Source: Sulfitobacter undariae | GTDB taxonomy: Bacteria > Pseudomonadota > Alphaproteobacteria > Rhodobacterales > Rhodobacteraceae | NCBI RefSeq assembly: GCF_014196805.1 | Contig: NZ_JACIEI010000001.1 | Span: forward strand, 372,001 to 436,000 | DNA length: 64,000 bases | Reading direction: 5' to 3' | Part shown: positions 1-7,849 of the stretch, in pieces | How positions within the stretch are numbered: the stretch's first letter is position 1 | Layout: each line of letters starts with the position of its first letter | Notes under the pieces: generated by a model | Seen by the model: the letters and a program-made list of their open reading frames with translations, nothing else | What the model was told of the DNA's origin: nothing | Databases searched by the model: none | Program-made: the position numbers and the translations under genes

Positions 1-950
1 TTGAGGATGACCAGCGCAAACCAGATATCGCGGTGCAAGTTGCCGACAAAATGATCCAGTCCGAAAAAGTGGACGTGATGACGGGCCTCATCTTCTCCAA
101 TCTCGCGATGGCTGTTGTGCCTAGTGCGGTTGCACAGGGCAAATTCTATCTGTCAGTCAACGCTGGCCCTTCCGCGCTGGCAGGTAAAGGGTGCAACCCG
201 AATTACTTCAGCGTTGCCTATCAAAATGATAACCTGCACGAAGCTGCGGGTGCCTATGCAAAAGAGGCGGGATACAAAAAATCTTTCATCCTTGCGCCAA
301 ACTATCCTGCGGGAGTGGACAGTCTGACGGGGTACAAACGCTTCTATCAGGGCGACTTGGCGGGTGAGTTGCTGACCAAATTGGGTCAGACAGATTACGC
401 TTCCGAGATCGCGCAAATCCGTGCATCGGGCGCTGACAGCGTGTTCTTCTTCCTGCCCGGTGGCATGGGGATTTCCTTTCTCAAACAATATGCAGACAGT
501 GGCGTAGATATTCCTGTTGTGGGCCCTGCCTTCAGCTTTGATCAGGGCATCTTGCAAGCCGTTGGTGACGCGGCGCTGGGTGTGGTGAACACATCGCAAT
601 GGGGCAAAGACCTTGATAACGCCGCAAATGCTGCATTTGTTGAGACGTTTCAGGCCGAATATGACCGTCTGCCATCCCTATATGCGGCGCAGGGTTTTGA
701 CACGGCCAACCTACTGCTGAGTGCGATGGACAAAGCCAGTGTTACCGATGCGGATGCCTTCCGTGCTGCGCTGAAAGCGGCGGATTTCCCAAGTGTGCGG
801 GGCAAGTTCAAGTTCAACACAAACAACCATCCCATCCAGAACATCTATGTGCGCGAAGTGATCAAAGAAGGTGACGTCTACACCAACAAGATCATCGGAA
901 CCGCGCTGGAAGATCACGGCGACGCCTACGCCGCTGAATGTAAAATGTAA
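1..950 (+). CDS. livK: Branched-chain amino-acid type ABC transporter, periplasmic binding protein (5'-truncated)
   Basis: The frame is open at the left edge (first full codon at position 3) and ends at a TAA at 948-950, so the N-terminus and signal peptide lie outside the window. The 316 visible residues read as a type I periplasmic binding protein of the Leu/Ile/Val family (Peripla_BP_6). Features include a GADSVFFFLPG-like strand-loop, the late FDTANLLLSAM helix and a C-terminal NHPIQNIYVREV strand that is typical of this family. It is followed by permease and ATPase genes in the canonical livKHMGF order, so it should capture an amino acid or a related small amide in the periplasm. The exact ligand cannot be read from sequence; urea or short-chain amide binders share this fold. 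Confidence 0.9.
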   Translation, partial: EDDQRKPDIAVQVADKMIQSEKVDVMTGLIFSNLAMAVVPSAVAQGKFYLSVNAGPSALAGKGCNPNYFSVAYQNDNLHEAAGAYAKEAGYKKSFILAPNYPAGVDSLTGYKRFYQGDLAGELLTKLGQTDYASEIAQIRASGADSVFFFLPGGMGISFLKQYADSGVDIPVVGPAFSFDQGILQAVGDAALGVVNTSQWGKDLDNAANAAFVETFQAEYDRLPSLYAAQGFDTANLLLSAMDKASVTDADAFRAALKAADFPSVRGKFKFNTNNHPIQNIYVREVIKEGDVYTNKIIGTALEDHGDAYAAECKM

Positions 951-957
951 CCTACCT

Positions 958-980
958 CGGGGCGGCACTGCGCCGCCCCG
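958..980 (+). promoter_or_regulatory. Intercistronic hairpin after livK
   Basis: CGGGGCGGC (958-966) pairs perfectly with GCCGCCCCG (972-980) around a 5-nt loop. No T-run follows, so it is probably not a strong terminator. A hairpin directly after a binding-protein gene usually acts as a 3' stabiliser or partial attenuator that lets the binding protein be made in excess over the permease. A comparable hairpin follows the second binding-protein gene at 6063-6088. Confidence 0.6.
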
Positions 981-1002
981 ACCTCCTCTCGCTGGAGCTT
1001 TT

Positions 1003-1923
1003 ATGTCCCCCATCCTTCTCGCTGAACAAGTCCTGAACGGGCTGCAACTGGGCGTCATGCTGTTTGTCATGGCCGCTGGTCTGACATTGGTGTTCGGCGT
1101 CATGGGGTTGATTAACCTCGCCCATGGATCGTTGTTTATGGTCGGCGCCTTTGCGGCAGCGGCGGTTGCTGGGGCCACGGGCAGTTTCCTTCTGGCGCTG
1201 GTGGCGGCATTGGCTGCGGCGGCTGCGGCAGGGGCGTTGATCGAAGTTTTGGTGATAAGGCGGCTGTATGACCGTGATCATCTGGATCAGGTTTTAGCCA
1301 CCTTTGCGCTGATCCTGATCTTTTCCGAAGGCACGCGCTGGATTTTTGGCTCCTTCCCTTTGTACCTCAATGTACCTGACTATCTGTCTGGCCCAGTAAC
1401 TCTGCCGGGGGGGATACAATATCCGCTGTATCGCCTGACGCTGATTGCCATCGGGCTGGCGATTGCGGGGGGGCTGTTTGCGCTGATTTCTAAAACCCGT
1501 CTGGGCATTCAAATTCGTGCGGGCGAAAATGACCGTGAGATGATCGCGGCGCTGGGTGTGGATATATCAAAGTTATATACTATCGTCTTTGCGCTGGGGG
1601 CCGCTCTTGCGGGGCTTGCGGGCGCATTGGTGGGGGCGATCCAGTCTGTGCAGGTTGGCATGGGGGAACCTGTGTTGATTGTGGCCTTTGTGGTGATTGT
1701 GATTGGCGGCATCGGTTCGATCAAAGGCGCTCTGGTGGGGGCGATCCTTGTCGGGCTGACCGACACATTGGGCGGTGTGCTGCTGCCCGAGTTGTTCAAG
1801 CTGTTCATGGATAACAGCACGGCATCCTCGGCGGGATCGGCACTGGCGTCGATGTTAATCTACATCCTTATGGCGGGTGTTCTGATCTGGAAACCTACTG
1901 GCCTGTTCGGAGCAAGCACATGA
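1003..1923 (+). CDS. livH: Branched-chain amino-acid type ABC transporter permease (LivH family)
   Basis: This 306-aa integral membrane permease forms half of the inner-membrane channel of the livKHMGF system. I chose ATG 1003 because GGAG sits just upstream (994-997); the frame is open further upstream but carries no good start. The LivH signatures are visible: an N-terminal GVMGLINLAHGSLFMVGAF segment, the RAGENDREMIAALGVD cytoplasmic loop that contacts the ATPase, and VIVIGGIGSIKGALVGA near the C-terminus. The gene overlaps livM by 4 nt (ATGA), implying translational coupling. Confidence 0.92.
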   Translation: MSPILLAEQVLNGLQLGVMLFVMAAGLTLVFGVMGLINLAHGSLFMVGAFAAAAVAGATGSFLLALVAALAAAAAAGALIEVLVIRRLYDRDHLDQVLATFALILIFSEGTRWIFGSFPLYLNVPDYLSGPVTLPGGIQYPLYRLTLIAIGLAIAGGLFALISKTRLGIQIRAGENDREMIAALGVDISKLYTIVFALGAALAGLAGALVGAIQSVQVGMGEPVLIVAFVVIVIGGIGSIKGALVGAILVGLTDTLGGVLLPELFKLFMDNSTASSAGSALASMLIYILMAGVLIWKPTGLFGAST

Positions 1924-2903
1924 AGGCTGAGCGTATTGTGAACACCTCTGTGGTTGCGGCGCTGGTCCTCTTCCCGCTCTGGGCGTGGATGACGGACGCG
2001 CCGTTTTTGATCACACTTGCAACCAAGGCCGTGATCTTTGCATTGGCGGGTGTCGGGCTGAACATCGCGTTAGGGATTGGCGGATTGGTCAGCCTTGGCC
2101 ATGCGGCGTTCTTTGGTCTGGGCGGTTATGCCATGGGCATTTTGGCCAGCCATGCGCAGGCCTATGACCCGATCTTTAACGCTCCCTTTGTGCTGGAAGG
2201 CACCAAAAGCATGCCTGTGATCTGGCTTGTTGCCATTATCTCATCCGGCCTTGCGGCGTTGGCCATTGGTGCGCTGAGCCTGCGGACATCAGGTGTTTAT
2301 TTCATCATGATCACTTTGGCCTTTGGTCAGATGCTCTATTACTTCTCGATCAGTTGGCCTGCGTATGGCGGTGAAGACGGGCTGTCGATTTATGTGCGCA
2401 ATAGTTTTCCGGGAATGAACACGCTGGACCCGATCCAATACTATGTGATCTGCGTCGCCCTCCTGTTTGCGGTGCTGCTGTTCACCTCGCGCCTTGCCCG
2501 TGCGCCTTTTGGTCTGGCGCTGGGGGCCGCGCGGCAAAGCCCGCTGCGGGTCAAGACGGTTGGCATCTCGCCTTACAAGCTACAGTTAGTCGCCTTTACC
2601 ATTTCGGGCATGATCACCGGACTTGCCGGCGCATTGTTTGCGGACCTGAACCGCTTTGTTAGCCCGACGATGTTCAGTTGGCAGTTGAGCGGCGAAATCA
2701 TCGTGTTCATCTTGATCGGCGGCACCGCACGCCTGTTCGGTCCCGTTGTCGGCGCGATTGTCTTTGTGCTGCTGGAGCATCTACTGGGCGGGTTGTCGGA
2801 ATACTGGCACATCTATCTCGGCCTGCTTTTGCTGCTGATCGTCTTGTTTGCCCGCGGCGGTTTGATCGGCCTTTTGGCCGGAAAGGAGCGCAGCCATGAC
2901 TGA
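1920..2903 (+). CDS. livM: Branched-chain amino-acid type ABC transporter permease (LivM family)
   Basis: This is a 327-aa polytopic permease and the partner of LivH. Recognisable elements are GVGLNIALGIGGLVSLGHAA in the first third, the SLRTSGVYFIMITLAFGQM segment, the GAARQSPLRVKTVGISP coupling loop, and IGGTARLFGPVVGAIVF near the C-terminus. The start overlaps the livH stop and the 3' end overlaps livG by 8 nt, so the five genes form one tightly packed operon. The length is normal for LivM proteins that lack a fused ATPase. Confidence 0.92.
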   Translation: MKAERIVNTSVVAALVLFPLWAWMTDAPFLITLATKAVIFALAGVGLNIALGIGGLVSLGHAAFFGLGGYAMGILASHAQAYDPIFNAPFVLEGTKSMPVIWLVAIISSGLAALAIGALSLRTSGVYFIMITLAFGQMLYYFSISWPAYGGEDGLSIYVRNSFPGMNTLDPIQYYVICVALLFAVLLFTSRLARAPFGLALGAARQSPLRVKTVGISPYKLQLVAFTISGMITGLAGALFADLNRFVSPTMFSWQLSGEIIVFILIGGTARLFGPVVGAIVFVLLEHLLGGLSEYWHIYLGLLLLLIVLFARGGLIGLLAGKERSHD

Positions 2904-3645
2904 TGTCGTTCTGAGTGTGCATGACATCTGCAAGTCCTATGGCGGGTTGCAAGCGAGTAAGAACATTTCGCTAGATCTGCGAATGGGGGAAATTCATGCG
3001 TTGATCGGGCCAAATGGGGCGGGGAAATCGACGTTGATCAAACAGATTGCAGGCAGCGAGACACCGTGTTCAGGGCAGGTGCGTTTGGCAGGGAAAGATG
3101 TGACTGCATTGGATACCGTTGCACGTGCTAGACGCGGGCTGGGGCGCACGTTTCAGATATCCGAACTGGCGATGGAAGATACGGTTTTTCAAAACGTGAT
3201 CTTGGGCGCCTTGGGGGCAGGGGGATCGCCGATGCGGTTTTGGCGCAATGTGCTGGGCATGGACGATTTGCGCGGCGTTGCCGAAGCGGCATTAGAGCGG
3301 GTCGGGCTGGCAGCCAAAGCGGCTGTGCGGACCTCTGAATTGTCGCACGGCCAGCGCCGCCAATTGGAAGTTGCTGTGGCCCTCACCCTAAACCCCACAG
3401 CGTTTGTCATGGATGAACCGATGGCTGGGTTGGGCACCGCTGGCAGTAAAACCTTGACGGGGTTTCTGGATGGGCTGCGCACCCAAGCACCGATCCTGTT
3501 GGTTGAGCACGACATGGACGCGGTGTTTGCGCTTGCGGATCGTATCAGCGTGTTGGTTTACGGCGAAATCATCGCCTCTGGCACTGTGAACGAAATTCGC
3601 AGTGATGCTGCGGTACGTGCCGCCTATCTGGGGGATGAGGCATGA
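2896..3645 (+). CDS. livG: Branched-chain amino-acid type ABC transporter ATPase (LivG family)
   Basis: This 249-aa cytoplasmic ATPase energises the LivHM channel. The Walker A is GPNGAGKST near residue 38, the signature region reads LSHGQRR (a common LivG variant of LSGGQ), the Walker B is AFVMDEPMAGL, and the switch His is present in LLVEHDMDAVF. LivG-type phrases such as GRTFQISELAMEDTVFQNV support assignment to the LivG rather than LivF branch. It overlaps livF by 4 nt. Confidence 0.92.
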   Translation: MTDVVLSVHDICKSYGGLQASKNISLDLRMGEIHALIGPNGAGKSTLIKQIAGSETPCSGQVRLAGKDVTALDTVARARRGLGRTFQISELAMEDTVFQNVILGALGAGGSPMRFWRNVLGMDDLRGVAEAALERVGLAAKAAVRTSELSHGQRRQLEVAVALTLNPTAFVMDEPMAGLGTAGSKTLTGFLDGLRTQAPILLVEHDMDAVFALADRISVLVYGEIIASGTVNEIRSDAAVRAAYLGDEA

Positions 3646-4331
3646 GCCTGCTGGCCGTTGAAAACATCACCGCATCTTATGGGGCGTCACAGGCGCTATT
3701 TGGCGTATCGCTCCAGATTGCACAGGGCGAAGTACTGGCGCTTATGGGGCGCAACGGGATGGGGAAATCTACCACGGTGAAGGCGATCTGCAAGATGTTG
3801 CCGCTTACATCGGGGCGGATCACATTTGACGGCAAAGATTTGGCGCGTGTAGCGTCCTACAAGGCGGCGCGGATGGGGCTGGGTCTTGTCCCTGAAGGGC
3901 GGCGTTGCTTTACCAATTTGACAGTGTGGGAAAACCTGCACGCGGCGGCCACTGCGGGGCTATGGGATTTCGCCGCTGTCACCGCGCTGTTCCCTCGTCT
4001 GTCCGAGCGTCGCGATCAATCGGCGGCGTCTTTGTCGGGGGGTGAGCAGCAGATGCTTGCCATTGGCCGTGCTTTGATGACCAACCCCAGCCTGTTGATA
4101 CTGGACGAAGCGACCGAGGGGCTGGCCCCGATCGTGCGGCAGGAAATCTGGGCCGCGATTGCCAAGCTGAAGGCCAAAACCGGCATGTCCATTCTGGTGG
4201 TCGATAAATCGCTGCGCGAACTGGCGCAGGTTGCTGACCGTGCCGTTATCCTCGAACGGGGTGAAGATGTCTGGCAGGGGCAGATCGGCGATGTGTCGGA
4301 AGTTGTGACACAACAATATCTGGGCGTTTGA
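3642..4331 (+). CDS. livF: Branched-chain amino-acid type ABC transporter ATPase (LivF family)
   Basis: This is the 229-aa second ATPase of the importer. The Walker A is GRNGMGKST, the signature is LSGGEQQM, and the Walker B is LLILDEATEGLAP followed by the LivF hallmark IVRQEIWAAI. The segment where LivF proteins usually read VEQN reads VDKS here (VVDKSLRELAQVADRA), a non-standard switch region. The protein ends soon after QQYLGV, as expected for the family. It is the last gene of the operon; a 222-bp gap with a short palindrome follows. Confidence 0.9.
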   Translation: MSLLAVENITASYGASQALFGVSLQIAQGEVLALMGRNGMGKSTTVKAICKMLPLTSGRITFDGKDLARVASYKAARMGLGLVPEGRRCFTNLTVWENLHAAATAGLWDFAAVTALFPRLSERRDQSAASLSGGEQQMLAIGRALMTNPSLLILDEATEGLAPIVRQEIWAAIAKLKAKTGMSILVVDKSLRELAQVADRAVILERGEDVWQGQIGDVSEVVTQQYLGV

Positions 4332-4340
4332 CGCGACGCT

Positions 4341-4357
4341 GCATAGCGCCGTTATGC
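4341..4357. repeat. Short palindrome after livF
   Basis: GCATA (4341-4345) is inverted as TATGC (4353-4357) around seven bases, shortly after the livF stop. It may be a weak terminator or an operator; no clear T-run follows, so the role is undecided. Confidence 0.3.
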
Positions 4358-4438
4358 AAGTGTTATTCCCTATAGTTATGGATTTCGATTCGGCTCGCTC
4401 TGCTGGAAACTCCCAATTTATGAGCATTTAAACACATG

Positions 4439-4456
4439 TTTTAACTACTGTTAAAA
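4439..4456. promoter_or_regulatory. 18-bp perfect palindrome upstream of the peptide-transporter operon
   Basis: TTTTAAC (4439-4445) and GTTAAAA (4450-4456) form a perfect inverted repeat with a 4-bp spacer, inside an AT-rich stretch about 100 bp before the binding-protein gene. Size and symmetry fit a dimeric repressor site. The RpiR-family regulator encoded at the end of the same operon (9447-10376) is the obvious candidate ligand-responsive regulator, but this is inferred from position only. Confidence 0.45.
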
Positions 4457-4553
4457 TTATGCTGTGTAGATTTCGAGATTTTTGTATCATCTTTATATCT
4501 CGGTGTTAGTATTTCAACATACGCCCACTTCCAGCCCATGAGAAGGATCTGAA

Positions 4554-6053
4554 ATGTTGAATTCAAGAAGACTAGCATGTGCAACGATTGTTGCAGCCAG
4601 CATCGCAAGCGGTGTGATGGCGCAAGATGTTGTTAGGATTGCATCGCCCAACAAGGTCACGGTACTTGATCCTATCGCCTCGGCTGCTGCGGGTAATATC
4701 GAAGCCTTTGGTCAGCTTTATGCACGCCTGTTGCGCAGGGACACCAGCGGGGCGTTGCAGCCTGCGCTGGCCGAAAGCTGGACCGTTTCAAAAGACGGGC
4801 TGACCTATACCTTTGAATTGCACGATGCCAAATTCTCGGATGGCACCGACATTACGGCGCAAGATGTGGCATTTAGCCTGAACCGCGTTGCCAAGGACGA
4901 AGCCTCTTCTTATCCAGCTGCTTTTGTGCCTGTTAAGGCATTTACCGCAATTGATGATGATACCGTTGAATTGACACTGGAATATCCAAGCGCGCCGATG
5001 CTGTCGTATATGGAAATTTTCAACGCGGGTATCGTCAGCATGGATGACGTGCAAGCGCGGGGCGATGAGGCGTTTTTGACCACACCTGTCAGCTCTGGCC
5101 CTTTTATGGTTGAGGTGTGGAAGCCGAACGACCGTCTGATCCTGAAGGCAAACCCATATTACTGGCGTGAAGGCTACCCCAAGGTTGCGGGCGCTGAATT
5201 GATTGAAATCTCGGATGATAACACACGCGGGTCGATGATCATGGCGGGTGAAATCGACGCCAATCGCGGTGTACCGTTTGCGCAAGTGGACGAAATGAAC
5301 GCAAATGACGGTGTGACTGTTCCGCTTGAACCGTCAACGTTGATTTACGAAATCATGCCAAACCATGCGGTTGCGCCGTTTGATAACATCAATGTGCGCA
5401 AAGCGGCTGCAATGGCTTTGCACCGTGAAGCGATGGTAAAGGCGATGACGTTGGGCAAAGCCGTGGTTGCAAACAGCACACTGCCAAATGCGCTGACCTA
5501 TTATGCCGCTGATGTGGCCGCCCCTTCTTATGATCCCGCGGCTGCGCGTGCGTTGTTAGAGGCAGAAGGGGCATTGGGGGCCGAGGTCACGTTGATGGTC
5601 ACACCCCAGTTTGAACAAGCCGCGACCCTTCTCAAAGCGCAATGGGATGCCGCAGGTTTTAAAACCTCGGTTGAGCGTGTGGACCCCGGCCTGTGGTGGG
5701 ACCGCCTGACAAAAGGTGAATATCAGGTCACAGTAAACTGGTGGTACAATGAAACCGAAGACCCAGATTTGGCGGTGCGTTGGGCCGTTTGCGGCACGTG
5801 CGGAAATAAATCCTACTACACAAACTACAACAACGAAGAAGTGAACGCGATGGTCGAAGCGGCCTTGCGTGAGCAGGATGATACCAAACGCAGTGCGATT
5901 TACGGCGAAATTCAACGCATCTCGACAGAAGAGCTGGCACAAATTCCGCTCTATTACCCGCCCTTCGCCAATGCTTACTCCACCCGTATCAAAGGTCTGA
6001 CCCTGACGCCGTCGCTTCAGTGGACTTTGGAAGAAGCCGAATTCGTTGAGTAA
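4554..6053 (+). CDS. Peptide/opine-type ABC transporter substrate-binding protein (SBP_bac_5 family)
   Basis: This is a 499-aa periplasmic binding protein with an N-terminal signal peptide (about 23 residues, cleavage after GVMA). The family 5 architecture is clear: LDPIASAAAGNIEAFGQLYA near the N-terminus, the LAESWTVSKDGLTYTFELHD block, a SDGTDITAQDVAFSLNRV block, and the late APFDNINVRKAAAMALHRE segment. AAGGA upstream fits ATG 4554. It is followed by two permeases, a fused ATPase, an RpiR regulator and a DmpA-type peptidase, so the ligand is probably a short or modified peptide. The family also includes nickel, opine and glutathione binders. Confidence 0.92.
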   Translation: MLNSRRLACATIVAASIASGVMAQDVVRIASPNKVTVLDPIASAAAGNIEAFGQLYARLLRRDTSGALQPALAESWTVSKDGLTYTFELHDAKFSDGTDITAQDVAFSLNRVAKDEASSYPAAFVPVKAFTAIDDDTVELTLEYPSAPMLSYMEIFNAGIVSMDDVQARGDEAFLTTPVSSGPFMVEVWKPNDRLILKANPYYWREGYPKVAGAELIEISDDNTRGSMIMAGEIDANRGVPFAQVDEMNANDGVTVPLEPSTLIYEIMPNHAVAPFDNINVRKAAAMALHREAMVKAMTLGKAVVANSTLPNALTYYAADVAAPSYDPAAARALLEAEGALGAEVTLMVTPQFEQAATLLKAQWDAAGFKTSVERVDPGLWWDRLTKGEYQVTVNWWYNETEDPDLAVRWAVCGTCGNKSYYTNYNNEEVNAMVEAALREQDDTKRSAIYGEIQRISTEELAQIPLYYPPFANAYSTRIKGLTLTPSLQWTLEEAEFVE

Positions 6054-6062
6054 TCCAACATT

Positions 6063-6088
6063 TCCGGCCCGACGCTAATCGGGCCGGA
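6063..6088 (+). promoter_or_regulatory. Intercistronic hairpin after the peptide-binding protein gene
   Basis: TCCGGCCC (6063-6070) pairs with GGGCCGGA (6081-6088) over a 10-nt loop, between the binding-protein stop and the first permease. Only a weak TTTCCTTT tail follows. The likely role is partial termination or protection of the upstream message, giving more binding protein than membrane components. Confidence 0.6.
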
Positions 6089-6110
6089 TTTCCTTTGGTG
6101 GAGTGACCCC

Positions 6111-7049
6111 TTGAAAAGCCTGCGTTTTATCGTCTCCAGAATGTTGCAGTCTGTGCCCGTTTTGTTTGGCGTCAGTATTGTGACTTTCCTTCTTATGATT
6201 GCCACGCCGGGTGATCCGATCCGCCTGCTGGTCGGTGTGCGCGCCTCAGAGGAAACGATTGCCTTGATCCGTGACCGCTATGGTCTGGATGATCCGATCT
6301 TGTCGCAGTATTTCACCTATCTGGGAAATCTGTTGCAGGGGGATCTGGGGGCATCGCTGCGCTTTAAGGTGCCTGTGTCTGATCTGGTCGGGCAGTTTTA
6401 CCCCGTCACGTTGTTTCTGGTGGTCTATTCTATCATTCTCATTTTGCCGCCTGTGGTTGTTTTGTCTGTTTGGTCAGCCAAACGGCCCAACGGTCTGGCT
6501 GATCAGGTGATCCGCGTTCTAGGGGTGATGGGGCTGGCGATTCCTGTGTTTTGGATGGCATTGCTGCTTGCACGTTTCTTTGGCGTGACGCTGGGGTGGT
6601 TCCCTGTCAGCGGCTTTGGCGATACATTTATCGAACATCTGCACCATTTGTTTTTGCCTGCACTCTCCACTGCGATCTGGGTGATCCCGATCCTGACCCG
6701 CAACCTACGTTCGGCGTTGTTGGATGAGATGAACCGCGATTACGTGCTGGCGGGCATGTCTAAAGGGTTGGGCGAGGCCCAAGTGTTTCGCACCCATGTT
6801 TTCCCCAATTCGGTTTTGCCAACACTGAACCTGTTTGCGGTGATTGTGGCCTATCTGCTGGGCGGTTCGGTGATTGTCGAAACCGTTTATGCCGTGCCCG
6901 GGATGGGCAAGCTGATGGTCGATAGCATTCTGGCCCGCGATTATTTTGTCGTCCAAGGTGCGACGCTGGTCTTTGCGCTGACCACGATTGTTGTGATGCT
7001 GGCCGTTGATCTGATTTCTGGCCTTATCGATCCGAGGATTAACACATGA
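6111..7049 (+). CDS. Peptide ABC transporter permease (DppB/OppB family)
   Basis: This is a 312-aa permease. The start appears to be TTG 6111, preceded by GGTGGAG at 6097-6103, because the sequence MKSLRFIVSRMLQSVPVLFG from this codon is the classic DppB N-terminus. Other family marks are the ATPGDP loop, the LGVMGLAIPVFWMALLL segment, the EMNRDYVLAGMSKGLGEAQV coupling loop with HVFPNS, and the C-terminal GGSVIVETVYAVPGMGKL block. It overlaps the next permease by 4 nt. Confidence 0.92.
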   Translation: MKSLRFIVSRMLQSVPVLFGVSIVTFLLMIATPGDPIRLLVGVRASEETIALIRDRYGLDDPILSQYFTYLGNLLQGDLGASLRFKVPVSDLVGQFYPVTLFLVVYSIILILPPVVVLSVWSAKRPNGLADQVIRVLGVMGLAIPVFWMALLLARFFGVTLGWFPVSGFGDTFIEHLHHLFLPALSTAIWVIPILTRNLRSALLDEMNRDYVLAGMSKGLGEAQVFRTHVFPNSVLPTLNLFAVIVAYLLGGSVIVETVYAVPGMGKLMVDSILARDYFVVQGATLVFALTTIVVMLAVDLISGLIDPRINT

Positions 7050-7849
7050 AGATGTCTCCTATGTTCCTGTGGGGTGCTGGTCTGGTTGCTCTATGGGGTG
7101 TGATTGCGCTGGCGGCTCCGATGCTTGCGACACATGATCCTTACGCAATTGATTTCGAGGCACTGTTGCAAGCGCCCAGTGCGCAGCATTTCTTTGGCAC
7201 CGATAACGTGGGCCGCGATACGTTTAGCCGTGTGATATATGGGGCGCGGCTGGCGCTTTATATCGGGATTTTGGGGGTTATTGCGCCCATGTTGATCGGC
7301 ATGGCAATTGGCCTGACCGCAGGATATTTTGGGGGCTGGGTGGATTCAATCGCCATGCGTGTGGTGGATGTGGCTGTGCCTTTCCCCTTCTTTGTCTTGG
7401 TTCTATCCATTGTCGCTGTCTTGGGGCCGGGGATTGAAAATTACTTCATCGCCTTGGCGCTTGTGGGGTGGGTTGGATATGCCCGGCTGGCCCGCGCCGA
7501 GGCTATTGTGCTGCGTAGTTCTGAATTTGTCATGGCGGCGCGTACTATGGGGTTTTCCCACCCCTATATCTTGTTCCGCCATGTGCTGCCCAATGCTTTG
7601 TCGCCTGTGGTGGTCTATATGATGACCGACGTCACACTGGTAATCCTGTTTGGGGCGGCGCTTGGGTTCTTGGGTATGGGTGTTGCGCCGCCTGCCGCTG
7701 AATGGGGTGTGATGATTTCCGAGGGGCAGATTTATATCTCAACCGCGTGGTGGATCAGTTTCTTCCCGGGGCTTGCCATGGTTCTGATTGGTGTCGGTTT
7801 TGCGCTGATGGGTGACGGATTGGCTAAAATGCTAAGGATTGAACGATGA
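7046..7849 (+). CDS. Peptide ABC transporter permease (DppC/OppC family)
   Basis: This is a 267-aa inner-membrane permease. It has the DppC features HFFGTDNVGRDTFSRVIYGA near residue 50, the VDVAVPFPFFVLVLSIVAVL membrane segment, the EFVMAARTMGFSHPYILFRH coupling loop and the PPAAEWGVMISEGQ block near the C-terminus. It overlaps the neighbouring genes by 4 nt on each side, so it is co-transcribed and translationally coupled with the DppB-like permease and the fused ATPase. Confidence 0.92.
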   Translation: MKMSPMFLWGAGLVALWGVIALAAPMLATHDPYAIDFEALLQAPSAQHFFGTDNVGRDTFSRVIYGARLALYIGILGVIAPMLIGMAIGLTAGYFGGWVDSIAMRVVDVAVPFPFFVLVLSIVAVLGPGIENYFIALALVGWVGYARLARAEAIVLRSSEFVMAARTMGFSHPYILFRHVLPNALSPVVVYMMTDVTLVILFGAALGFLGMGVAPPAAEWGVMISEGQIYISTAWWISFFPGLAMVLIGVGFALMGDGLAKMLRIER

